Origin: Streptomyces sp. ISL-11
GTDB taxonomy: Bacteria; Actinomycetota; Actinomycetes; Streptomycetales; Streptomycetaceae
Reading direction: 5' to 3'
Assembly: GCF_018614525.1 (NCBI RefSeq)
Contig: NZ_JAGGOL010000071.1
Location: 10,051-56,238, forward strand
DNA: 46,188 bases
A program made the translations under genes and the position numbers. Numbering within the stretch: the stretch's first letter is position 1; every line of letters starts with the position of its first letter. Below, in pieces: positions 1 through 8,198 of the stretch. The notes under the pieces are model-generated. The model searched no databases. It had not been told where the DNA came from and saw nothing but the letters and a program-made list of their open reading frames with translations.

Positions 1-1
1 A

Positions 2-589
2 GCCATCTGGAAGTGGTACCCCGACGCCAAGAAGGCCCGCGTCTTCCCCCAGTTCAAGGGCGAATCACTCGACGTCCTCGGCGCCACCGTCCAACGCGGC
101 GAGATCTTCCTCCTCATCGCCGCCCCCCTGTGCATGGTCGCCCTCGGCCTCTTCGTCGCCAAGACCCGCACCGGCCGCGGCATGCAGGCCACCGCACAGG
201 ACCCCGACACCGCCAAGCTCATGGGCATCAACACCGACCGCATCATCGTCATCGCCTTCGCCATCGGCGCCGCCTTCGCCGCCATCGCCGCCGTCGCCCA
301 CGGCCTCAAATACGGCCAGGTCGACTTCCGCATGGGCTTCATCACCGGCCTCAAAGCCTTCACCGCGGCCGTCCTCGGCGGCATCGGCAACATCTACGGC
401 GCCATGCTCGGCGGCGTCGTCCTCGGCGTCGCCGAAGCCCTCGCCACCGGCTACATCGAGGAGATCCCCGGCATGACCCAATTCGGCGGCGGATCCTGGA
501 AGGACGTCTGGGCCTTCGTCCTCCTCATCCTCGTCCTCCTGCTCCGGCCCCAAGGACTGCTCGGCGAACGCGTCGCGGATCGGGCGTGA
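2..589 (+). CDS. livH: Branched-chain amino-acid ABC transporter permease LivH, 3' part
   Basis: The reading frame is open from the left edge, so the start and N-terminal membrane segments are missing; about 195 residues remain. They carry the LivH-type permease signature: the stretch GRGMQATAQDPDTAKLMGI followed by hydrophobic helices and the C-terminal LLLRPQGLLGE ending typical of LivH/LivM permeases. In the family, LivH pairs with LivM to form the membrane channel of a HAAT-type importer for leucine, isoleucine, valine or related substrates. livM begins 5 bases after this stop, so the genes are co-transcribed. The substrate-binding protein gene is probably to the left of the window. Codons end almost exclusively in C. 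Function is secure at family level; the exact substrate is inferred. Confidence 0.93.
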   Translation, partial: AIWKWYPDAKKARVFPQFKGESLDVLGATVQRGEIFLLIAAPLCMVALGLFVAKTRTGRGMQATAQDPDTAKLMGINTDRIIVIAFAIGAAFAAIAAVAHGLKYGQVDFRMGFITGLKAFTAAVLGGIGNIYGAMLGGVVLGVAEALATGYIEEIPGMTQFGGGSWKDVWAFVLLILVLLLRPQGLLGERVADRA

Positions 590-594
590 ACCCC

Positions 595-2394
595 ATGACC
601 ACCAAAACCCCAGCACCCCGCCCCACTCAGCTCATCCCCCTCCCCACCACCGCCGCACGCATCACCACCATCACCGGCGCCACCCTCACCATCATCTCCA
701 CCTTCCTCGCCTGGACCTGGACCACCGCCTTCCCCGGCAACCTCACCGTCAACGGCTACCCCGGCGGCCTCCAGACCATCACCCTCACCGGTGCCCTCCT
801 CACCCTCGCCTTCGCCCTCGCCAAACACCACACCCCCGGCCTCCGCTGGCTCACCCCCGCCGGCTCCACTGCACCCACCCTCCTCCTCGCCCTCGGCACC
901 TTCGCCACCACCTGGTACACCCTCGGCGCCATCACCACCGACCTCGGCGGCCTCGCCCACCTCGAACCAGGCGGCTGGATCGCCGCCCTCACCACCCTCA
1001 TCACCCTCACCGGCACCCTCGCCCTCCCCGCCGACCAGCCCTACGACGACGCCGACGGCACCAACCCACCCACCCCCTGGCGCCGCTTCCGCCACACCCT
1101 CACCACCGGTCGGCCACCCCGCCCCCAACCCCTCCCCCGCTGGGCCGAAATCCTCGTCATCGCCGCCGCCTACGCCCTCGGCCTCGCCCTCTTCACCTAC
1201 GGCATCGACACCGAATACGGCGAACTCTTCGTCGGCTACCTCCTCCTCACCCTCGCCGGCCTCACCGCACTCACCCGCGCCGGACTCACCACCCGCCTCA
1301 GCAACCTCACCACCAAACACCGCAATATCACCCTCACCGCCGCCTTCATCGCCGCCGCCTGCTTCCCCCTCACCCAGACCAACGACGCCTACACCAACCT
1401 CGCCACCAGCATCCTGATCTTCGCCACCGTCGCCCTCGGCCTCAACGTCGTCGTCGGCCTCGCCGGCCTCCTCGACCTCGGCTACGTCGCCTTCCTCGGC
1501 GTCGGCGCCTACGCCGCCGCCCTCGTCTCCGGCTCACCCGAATCCGCCATCGGCGTCCACTTCCCCTTCTGGGCAGCCGTCCTCACCGGCATCGGCGCCG
1601 CCCTCGTCTTCGGCATCGTCATCGGCGCCCCCACCCTGCGCCTGCGCGGCGACTACCTCGCCATCGTCACCCTCGGCTTCGGCGAGATCTTCCGCATCAC
1701 CATGGTCAACCTCAACGGCAAGACCGGCCCCGACATCACCAACGGCGCCATGGGCATCCCCAACATCCCCGAACTCGAAATCCTCGGCTTCAACTTCGGC
1801 GAGAACCACGACATTCTCGGCGCCACCATCGGCCGCTTCGGCAACTACTACCTCCTGATGCTCCTCGCCACCCTCTTCGTCGTCCTCGTCTTCCGACGCG
1901 CCGCCGAATCCCGCATCGGCCGCGCCTGGGTCGCCATCCGCGAGGACGAGACCGCCGCCACCGCCATGGGCATCAACGCCTTCCGCCTCAAACTCCTCGC
2001 CTTCGCCCTCGGCGCCTCACTCGCCGGCCTCGCCGGCACCGTCCAGGCCCACGTCATCACCACCGCCACCCCCGACCAGTACCAATTCGCCGGCACCGTC
2101 CCGCCCAACTCCGCCTTCCTCCTCGCCGCCGTCATCCTCGGCGGCATGGGCACCATCAGCGGCCCCGTCATCGGCGCCGCCCTGCTCTACCTCATCCCGA
2201 ACAAAATGGACTTCATGGCCGACTACCAACTCCTCCTCTTCGGCGTCGCACTCATCCTCCTGATGCGCTTCCGCCCCGAGGGCCTGGTCGCCGACCGCCG
2301 CAAACAACTCGAATTCCACGAGACCGACCAACTCGCCGTACCCGAACCACGCCTCCCCGACAGCACCGTCGGCATCACCAAAGCGGAGGCCTGA
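595..2394 (+). CDS. livM: Branched-chain amino-acid ABC transporter permease LivM (long form)
   Basis: The protein has 599 residues and is longer than the roughly 425-residue E. coli LivM. The start is the ATG 5 bases after the livH stop; the same frame is open further upstream but overlaps livH and is not needed. Roughly the first 240 residues form an extra block of hydrophobic segments. The conserved permease core follows, from about residue 265, with GLNVVVGLAGLLDLGYVAF, the EAA-like cytoplasmic loop around IGRAWVAIREDETAA, and a C-terminal MRFRPEGLVADRR. It is the second channel subunit, partner of LivH, and uses the ATPases LivG and LivF. An N-terminally extended LivM is, as far as I know, usual in Streptomyces rather than a fusion artefact. 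livG follows after 5 bases. Confidence 0.93.
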   Translation: MTTKTPAPRPTQLIPLPTTAARITTITGATLTIISTFLAWTWTTAFPGNLTVNGYPGGLQTITLTGALLTLAFALAKHHTPGLRWLTPAGSTAPTLLLALGTFATTWYTLGAITTDLGGLAHLEPGGWIAALTTLITLTGTLALPADQPYDDADGTNPPTPWRRFRHTLTTGRPPRPQPLPRWAEILVIAAAYALGLALFTYGIDTEYGELFVGYLLLTLAGLTALTRAGLTTRLSNLTTKHRNITLTAAFIAAACFPLTQTNDAYTNLATSILIFATVALGLNVVVGLAGLLDLGYVAFLGVGAYAAALVSGSPESAIGVHFPFWAAVLTGIGAALVFGIVIGAPTLRLRGDYLAIVTLGFGEIFRITMVNLNGKTGPDITNGAMGIPNIPELEILGFNFGENHDILGATIGRFGNYYLLMLLATLFVVLVFRRAAESRIGRAWVAIREDETAATAMGINAFRLKLLAFALGASLAGLAGTVQAHVITTATPDQYQFAGTVPPNSAFLLAAVILGGMGTISGPVIGAALLYLIPNKMDFMADYQLLLFGVALILLMRFRPEGLVADRRKQLEFHETDQLAVPEPRLPDSTVGITKAEA

Positions 2395-2399
2395 CCACC

Positions 2400-3253
2400 A
2401 TGGCCACCACCACCGAGACCGCCGCCCCGGCCCTCACCGCCACCGGCGTCACCATGCGCTTCGGCGGACTCACCGCCGTACGCGCCGTCGACCTCACCGT
2501 CTCCCCCGGCGAAATCGTCGGCCTCATCGGTCCCAACGGCGCCGGAAAAACCACCTTCTTCAACTGCCTCACCGGCCTCTACGTACCCACCGAAGGCACC
2601 GTCACCTACCGCGACACCGTCCTCCCACCCAAACCCCACCTCGTCACCCAGGCCGGCATCGCCCGCACCTTCCAGAACATCCGCCTCTTCGCCAACATGA
2701 CCGTCCTCGAAAACGTCCTCGTCGGCCGCCACACCCGCACCAAAGAAGGACTCTTCTCCGCCCTCCTCCGCAGCCCCCGCTTCCACCGCGCCGAAGCCGC
2801 CTCCAAACAACGCGCCATGGAACTCCTCGACTTCACCGGCCTCGCCGCCAAGGCCGACCACCTCGCCCGCAACCTCCCCTACGGCGAACAACGCAAGCTC
2901 GAAATCGCCCGCGCCCTCGCCAGCGACCCCGGACTCCTCCTCCTCGACGAACCCACCGCCGGCATGAACCCCCAGGAAACCCGCGCCACCGAAACCCTCG
3001 TTCGCGACATCCGCGCCCAGGGCACCGCCGTCCTCGTCATCGAGCACGACATGCGCTTCATCTTCAACCTCTGCGACCGCGTCGCCGTCCTCGTCCAGGG
3101 CGAAAAACTCGTCGAAGGCACCTCCGACATCGTCCAGGCCGACGAACGCGTCATCGCCGCCTACCTCGGCACCCCCTTCGAAGGCGCCCCCGGCCAAGAA
3201 GAACTCGCCGAAGTCGAAGCCGCCGAAGCGGACGCCCGTACGGAGGAAGACCG

Positions 3254-3257
<4 letters not shown>
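2400..3257 (+). CDS. livG: Branched-chain amino-acid ABC transporter ATP-binding protein LivG
   Basis: This 285-residue ABC ATPase energises the LivHM channel. Visible motifs are Walker A GPNGAGKTT, the family-typical Q-loop region TFQNIRLFANMTVLENVLVG, an ABC signature in the LivG variant form LPYGEQRKLEIARAL, Walker B LLLLDEPTAGMNP, and the switch histidine in VIEHDM. The C-terminal tail is acidic and Ala/Glu-rich beyond the usual family end. The ATG start lies 5 bases after livM and no other in-frame start fits better. Its stop overlaps the livF start by four bases (ATGA), so translation of the two ATPases is probably coupled. Confidence 0.95.
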
Positions 3258-3970
<713 letters not shown>

Positions 3971-3981
3971 GACATATGAAA

Positions 3982-4011
3982 GGGCCCGCCGGCATGATCA
4001 CCGGCGGGCCC
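3982..4011. terminator. Bidirectional terminator between livF and pdtaR
   Basis: An 11-bp perfect stem, gggcccgccgg paired with ccggcgggccc, encloses an 8-base loop and starts 11 bases after the livF stop. It lies between convergent genes, so it can end both transcripts. There is no long T-run, as is common for Streptomyces terminators. Confidence 0.85.
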
Positions 4012-4035
4012 CTCACGTACGTATCGCCGGGGCTA

Positions 4036-4683
4036 CTACCCCTTCGACGACTTCTTCTCCTCGGCGTCCTCGATGACCGCCTCGGCCACCTGCTGCATCG
4101 ACAGCCGGCGGTCCATCGACGTCTTCTGGATCCACCGGAACGCGGCCGGCTCCGTCAGCCCGTACTGCGTCTGCAGAACGCTCTTCGCCCGGTCCACGAG
4201 CTTCCGCGTCTCCAGCCGCAGGGAGAGGTCCGCGACCTCCTGCTCCAGCGCCTTCAGCTCGGTGAACCGCGACACCGCCATCTCGATGGCGGGCACGACG
4301 TCGCTCTTGCTGAACGGCTTCACGAGGTACGCCATGGCGCCGGCGTCCCTGGCCCGCTCGACCAGCTCCCGCTGGGAGAACGCGGTGAGCATCAGTACGG
4401 GCGCGATGGAGTCGGCGGCGATCCGCTCCGCGGCGGAGATCCCGTCGAGGACGGGCATCTTCACGTCGAGGATGACGAGGTCGGGCTTGTGCTCCTTGGC
4501 CAGCGCGACCGCGGTCTCGCCGTCACCGGCCTCGCCGACGACGGAGTAGCCCTCCTCCTCCAGCATCTCTTTCAGGTCGAGACGGATCAGGGCCTCGTCC
4601 TCGGCGATCACGACACGGGTGACGTGCGGAGGGATGTGCTGCGGCTCGTCGTCGACGGGCGGCGTGGGCTCGGCGGCGGTCAC
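4036..4683 (-). CDS. pdtaR: ANTAR-domain response regulator PdtaR
   Basis: The protein has 215 residues. A receiver domain (about 22-140) carries the acidic pair ED at 28-29, the phospho-acceptor Asp73 in LVILDVKMPVLDG, the conserved Thr in MLTAFS and the Lys in YLVKPFS. A coiled linker (ELKALEQEVADLSLRLETRK) leads into a C-terminal ANTAR RNA-binding domain (about 160-210, with the AAFRWIQKTSM signature). Family knowledge: PdtaR-type regulators bind RNA hairpins and antiterminate when phosphorylated by a PdtaS-like kinase, which is not in this window. The start is GTG with a GAGGAG ribosome site a few bases upstream. The gene is convergent with livF and divergent from the tRNA gene. Confidence 0.92.
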   Translation of the reverse strand: MTAAEPTPPVDDEPQHIPPHVTRVVIAEDEALIRLDLKEMLEEEGYSVVGEAGDGETAVALAKEHKPDLVILDVKMPVLDGISAAERIAADSIAPVLMLTAFSQRELVERARDAGAMAYLVKPFSKSDVVPAIEMAVSRFTELKALEQEVADLSLRLETRKLVDRAKSVLQTQYGLTEPAAFRWIQKTSMDRRLSMQQVAEAVIEDAEEKKSSKG

Positions 4684-4739
4684 GGGTCTCCTCGCTCAGG
4701 GCAGGTGGTGCCCCTTGAGCCTACCTAGCTCCTGTATGT

Positions 4740-4767
4740 TTGATACACAGCTGATCTACGCTAACCT
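4740..4767 (+). promoter_or_regulatory. Possible promoter of the tRNA gene
   Basis: TTGATA (4740-4745) and TAACCT (4762-4767) are 16 bases apart, and the tRNA begins 15 bases after the second box. This fits a vegetative sigma-factor promoter in an unusually AT-rich 40-base stretch. It is judged by eye only. Confidence 0.4.
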
Positions 4768-4782
4768 TGGTTTCATAGGCCA

Positions 4783-4855
4783 GCCCTGGTAGTCCAGCGG
4801 GAGAGACACGGTGCTCAAACCACCGACAGCGTGGGTTCGAATCCCACCCAGGGCA
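4783..4855 (+). tRNA. tRNA with CAA anticodon (Leu), short variable loop
   Basis: A complete 73-nt cloverleaf can be drawn: acceptor stem GCCCTGG/CCAGGGC, U8-A9, a 3-bp D stem GTC/GAC with GGG in the loop, anticodon stem CGGTG/CACCG with loop CTCAAAC (anticodon CAA at 4816-4818, reads UUG), variable loop ACAGC, and T arm GTGGG-TTCGAAT-CCCAC, with discriminator A73. CCA is not encoded. A CAA anticodon and A73 indicate leucine. Bacterial tRNA-Leu is normally class II with a long variable arm, whereas this one has only five bases there, so its amino-acid identity or activity is less certain than the gene call. Confidence 0.9.
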
Positions 4856-4973
4856 CTTCACCTTCGATTTGAAGGTTCGAGAGAATTCCCAACCGTTGGG
4901 GATCTTCACCCACTACGGTGAACAACCTTTCGAACCGGCCCCCTCGGCCAGTGACCGCGTCACGCTCGTAGGC

Positions 4974-5744
4974 ATGTACGACATGGCAACGCGTCAACAC
5001 GCTCTCGCACTCGTCGACCAAGGCCACAGCCTCAACTCCGTGAGCAAGCAGACGGGCGTGTCCCGCGCCGCGATACGAGAGTGGCGAATCAGGGTCGAAC
5101 CTCTCGCCCGCAGAGCCGACTGCTCCCTCTGCGACGCCGATCCGCAGCCTCCGAAGGATCACGTCGCATACGTGTACTTGCTCGGCCTCTACCTGGGCGA
5201 TGGGTGCCTCAGCCCCGGTCGGCGCGGCGTCTATGCCTTACGCATTGCCTGTGCGAACGCATGGCCAGGGCTGATCATCGACTGTCGACGAGCCATGACG
5301 AGCGTCCGGCCGTCGAACAGCGTCTTCATCGCCCGCAAGCAGGGGTGCGTGATGGTCACCAGCACCAGCAAGCACTGGCCCTGCCTCTTTCCTCAGCACG
5401 GCCCCGGCAAGAAGCACGAGCGCCTGATCGAGCTCGAATCCTGGCAGGCACGGCTCGTGGACGAGCACCCGTGGGCGTTCATCCGCGGACTCTTCCACTC
5501 CGACGGGTCGCGGATCACCAACTGGACCACCCGCCTCGTCGCCGGTGAGCGCAAGCGCTACGAGTACCCGCGCTACTTCTTCACCAACAAGTCCGAGGAC
5601 ATCCTGGGCCTCTACTCCGACACCCTCGACAAGGTCGGCGTCGAGTGGACCACGACCCGTCGCGGCAAGGACCCCTTCAACATCTCCGTCGCCCGCCGCG
5701 ACTCCGTCGCTCTCATGGACGCCCACATCGGTCCGAAGTACTGA
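4974..5744 (+). CDS. HTH plus LAGLIDADG-type protein (homing endonuclease-like)
   Basis: The protein has 256 residues from the ATG at 4974; an upstream TTG in frame would add 35 residues and begin almost inside the tRNA, so it is less likely. Residues 5-40 form a helix-turn-helix (HSLNSVSKQTGVSRAAIREW). A CSLC pair follows at 50-53. Two LAGLIDADG-like motifs are visible: YLLGLYLGDG (68-77) and WAFIRGLFHSDG (167-178). Each ends in the Asp-Gly that in homing endonucleases supplies the metal-binding acid. There is no surrounding intron or intein. It could be a free-standing endonuclease or, as with the sporulation regulator WhiA, a domesticated DNA-binding protein. The gene starts about 120 bases after the tRNA and is convergent with pyk, with only 5 bases between the stops. 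Confidence 0.8.
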   Translation: MYDMATRQHALALVDQGHSLNSVSKQTGVSRAAIREWRIRVEPLARRADCSLCDADPQPPKDHVAYVYLLGLYLGDGCLSPGRRGVYALRIACANAWPGLIIDCRRAMTSVRPSNSVFIARKQGCVMVTSTSKHWPCLFPQHGPGKKHERLIELESWQARLVDEHPWAFIRGLFHSDGSRITNWTTRLVAGERKRYEYPRYFFTNKSEDILGLYSDTLDKVGVEWTTTRRGKDPFNISVARRDSVALMDAHIGPKY

Positions 5745-5749
5745 CCTTC

Positions 5750-7177
5750 CTACCGGGCCTCACCGATGTGGTGCACCCGCACCAGGTTCGTCGTCCCCGC
5801 CACCCCCGGCGGGGACCCCGCCGTGATGATGACCATGTCGCCCTTGCGGCAGCGGCCGATCCTCAGCAGGTACTCGTCGACCTGGTCGACCATCTCGTCC
5901 GTCGTCTGGACCATCGGGCCAAGGAACGTCTCCACGCCCCACGTCAGGTTCAGTTGCGACCGCGTGGCCGGTTCCGGGGTGAACGCCAGCAGGGGGATCG
6001 GGGACCGGTACCGCGAGAGCCTCCGCACCGTGTCACCGGATTGAGTGAAGGCCACCAGGAACTTCGCGCCCAGGAAGTCGCCCATTTCGGCGGCGGCGCG
6101 GGCGACCGAGCCGCCCTGGGTGCGGGGCTTGCTGCGTTCGGTCAGGGGTGGGAGGCCCTTGGCGAGAATGTCCTCCTCCGCCGCGGAGACGATGCGGCCC
6201 ATGGTCTTGACCGTCTCGACGGGGTACTTGCCGACGCTGGTCTCGCCGCTGAGCATCACCGCGTCCGTGCCGTCGATGACGGCGTTGGCGACGTCGGAGG
6301 CCTCCGCGCGGGTGGGGCGGGATGCGTCGATCATGGAGTCGAGCATCTGGGTGGCGACGATGACCGGTTTGGCGTTGCGCTTGGCGAGCTTGATTGCTCG
6401 CTTCTGAACGATCGGGACCGTTTCGAGGGGCATTTCGACGCCCAGGTCGCCTCGGGCGACCATGATGCCGTCGAAGGCGTCGATGATGCCGTTGAGGTTC
6501 TCCACCGCCTGCGGTTTTTCGATCTTGGCGATGACGGGGAGGCGGCGGCCTTCCTCGTCCATGACGCGGTGGACGTCGTGGATGTCGCGGGCGCTGCGGA
6601 CGAAGGAGAGGGCGATGACGTCGGCGCCGGTGGTGACGGCCCAGCGGAGGTCTTCGACGTCCTTGTGGGAGAGGGCGGGGACGGAGACGGCTACGCCGGG
6701 GAGGTTGAGGCCCTTGTGGTCGGAGACCATGCCGCCTTCGATGACGATGGTCCTGACGCGGGGGCCGTCGACCTCGGTGACTTCGAGGGTGACGCGGCCG
6801 TCGTCGACGAGGATGCGTTCGCCTTTGGTGACGTCGGCGGCGAGGCCGTCGTAGGTGGTGCCGCAGGTGTGGCGGTCGCCTTGGACGCCTTCTTCGACGG
6901 TGATGGTGAATTCGTCGCCGCGTTCGAGAAGTACGGGGCCTTCGTGGAATTGTCCGAGGCGGATCTTCGGGCCTTGGAGGTCGGCGAGGATGCCGATGCT
7001 GCGGCCGGTTTCCTCGGCGGCTTTGCGTACGTGGTGGTACCGCGCCTCGTGGTCGGCGTAGGTGCCGTGGCTGAGGTTGAAGCGTGCGACGTCCATGCCG
7101 GCTTCGACGAGTGCCTTGATCTGCTCGTACGAGTCGGTGGCGGGCCCCAGGGTGCAGACGATTTTCGCTCGGCGCAT
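5750..7177 (-). CDS. pyk: Pyruvate kinase
   Basis: Pyruvate kinase converts phosphoenolpyruvate and ADP to pyruvate and ATP at the end of glycolysis. The 475-residue length is normal for the family. Motifs seen are the N-terminal MRRAKIVCTLGPA, the substrate segment KIEKPQAVENLNGIIDAFDG with the catalytic Lys, GIMVARGDLGVEMP, and the active-site loop MLSGETSVGKYPVE. The ATG at 7177 is chosen because MRRAKIVCTLGP is the normal family N-terminus; the longer open frame would add 43 residues of translated promoter. A 16-bp palindrome lies just upstream. Codons are strongly C-ending in the 5' half and mixed in the 3' half. Confidence 0.96.
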   Translation of the reverse strand: MRRAKIVCTLGPATDSYEQIKALVEAGMDVARFNLSHGTYADHEARYHHVRKAAEETGRSIGILADLQGPKIRLGQFHEGPVLLERGDEFTITVEEGVQGDRHTCGTTYDGLAADVTKGERILVDDGRVTLEVTEVDGPRVRTIVIEGGMVSDHKGLNLPGVAVSVPALSHKDVEDLRWAVTTGADVIALSFVRSARDIHDVHRVMDEEGRRLPVIAKIEKPQAVENLNGIIDAFDGIMVARGDLGVEMPLETVPIVQKRAIKLAKRNAKPVIVATQMLDSMIDASRPTRAEASDVANAVIDGTDAVMLSGETSVGKYPVETVKTMGRIVSAAEEDILAKGLPPLTERSKPRTQGGSVARAAAEMGDFLGAKFLVAFTQSGDTVRRLSRYRSPIPLLAFTPEPATRSQLNLTWGVETFLGPMVQTTDEMVDQVDEYLLRIGRCRKGDMVIITAGSPPGVAGTTNLVRVHHIGEAR

Positions 7178-7192
7178 GGCACGACCATACGA

Positions 7193-7208
7193 CCTACCGG
7201 TGGGTAGG
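7193..7208. promoter_or_regulatory. Palindrome upstream of pyk
   Basis: CCTACC and GGTAGG are perfect 6-bp inverted arms around GGTG, ending 16 bases before the pyk start codon. The position would suit a repressor operator or a small hairpin over the ribosome-binding region. No regulator is identified. Confidence 0.35.
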
Positions 7209-7322
7209 AATTGTGCGTGTCCCATCGGGCCAACGGCCTTTGGGTAAAAGCTTGTTGACGGTAAGTGAAATGTGCGCGGGGGTGCTCTGATGAGCATTGG
7301 GCGCACGCCCCGCGCTGGTGTT

Positions 7323-8030
7323 TCAGAGGGTGGGGCGGGTCATGGTGAAGCGTGCGCTCACCTGTGCGTGAACGGTCTGGCGGCGGGGTTCGAGATCGAG
7401 TGCGGGGGCCGCGCCGCCGGGGGCCGCCGGGGGGCCTCCGTAGCCGCCGGCGCGCATGCCGCCGAAGGGAGGGGGGCCGGGCTGGGCGGCGTTCTCGGCG
7501 CCGTCGTCGGCGAGCTCGACGAGGGCGTCGAGGTGGGCGCCTATGGCTTCGGCGTATTCGCGGGCGCGCTGGACGGCCTCGCGTACGGCTTGCTGCCTGG
7601 CCTGGCGGTGGGCGGGTGAGGTGGTGCGCAGGGCCCACCAGGGGCCGTCGACGCGGGTGAGGTCGAGTTCGGCGAGGCGGGTGGTGAGTTCGCCGAGGGT
7701 GGTGAAGTCGTTGAGGGTGGCGGTGAGGCGGACGCTGCCGTGGTAGGCGCGGATGCGTTCGTTGCGGCCCTTGTCGGTGAGCTGGGGGGTGATGGTGAAG
7801 GAGCCGGTTTCGAGTTTTTCGACGGTGTCGCCGTAGGACTTGAGGAGGTCGAGGGTTTGTTTGTTGCGGCGGGTGAGGTCGTCGAGTGCGGCGCGGCGGT
7901 CGGTGCCGCGGGCGCTGATGGTGATGGTGATGTGGGCGATTTCGGGGTCGACTTCGAGGCGGGCTTCGCCTCGGACGGCGAGGCGGGGGGTTTCGGGGGT
8001 GCCGTAGGGCAGGGGTGGTGGTGTGGTCAT
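7323..8030 (-). CDS. SIMPL domain-containing protein
   Basis: The protein has 235 residues and begins with an ATG at 8030. It matches the SIMPL (DUF541) family: an N-terminal strand LAVRGEARLEVDPEIAHI, then the alpha/beta repeat region with LTRRNKQTLDLLKSYGDTVEKLETG, and the C-terminal strand QTVHAQVSARFTM. A Gly/Pro-rich insertion (about 185-205) interrupts the domain near the C-terminus. No signal peptide is evident, so it is probably cytoplasmic, whereas many Gram-negative relatives are periplasmic. Its biochemical role is not established in bacteria. It follows the same direction as pyk, with 145 bases between them. Confidence 0.85.
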   Translation of the reverse strand: MTTPPPLPYGTPETPRLAVRGEARLEVDPEIAHITITISARGTDRRAALDDLTRRNKQTLDLLKSYGDTVEKLETGSFTITPQLTDKGRNERIRAYHGSVRLTATLNDFTTLGELTTRLAELDLTRVDGPWWALRTTSPAHRQARQQAVREAVQRAREYAEAIGAHLDALVELADDGAENAAQPGPPPFGGMRAGGYGGPPAAPGGAAPALDLEPRRQTVHAQVSARFTMTRPTL

Positions 8031-8157
8031 GGGGTCAGGGTCTCAGGTGGGGGTGCGGGGGCGGGTTACTGGTCGGTCATCGGATCGCAACCTTGCGGGG
8101 GTGTTGTGAGTAGGGGTGGTGGGGCCAGAATCTACGCGCGTTGTGTGTGGCGCGAGC

Positions 8158-8183
8158 TGACACGAAGTGACCTGATGTGATCC
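8158..8183 (+). promoter_or_regulatory. 10-bp periodic TGA direct repeats before the nucleotidase gene
   Basis: TGA occurs at 8158, 8168 and 8178, exactly one helical turn apart, with GTGACCTGATGTGATCC as the best-conserved stretch. The repeats sit immediately upstream of the GGGGAG ribosome site. This could be a direct-repeat operator for a winged-helix response regulator, but no specific regulator can be named. Confidence 0.3.
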
Positions 8184-8198
8184 GAATGGGGAGATGAA

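Noticed and set aside
4869..4973. Upstream TTG start for the LAGLIDADG-type gene
   Set aside because: It begins 14 bases after the tRNA, has no ribosome site, and adds residues unlike the HTH start.
4783..5744. tRNA plus endonuclease-like gene as the edge of an integrated element
   Set aside because: There is no integrase, no repeat of the tRNA 3' end, and conserved Streptomyces genes lie on both sides.
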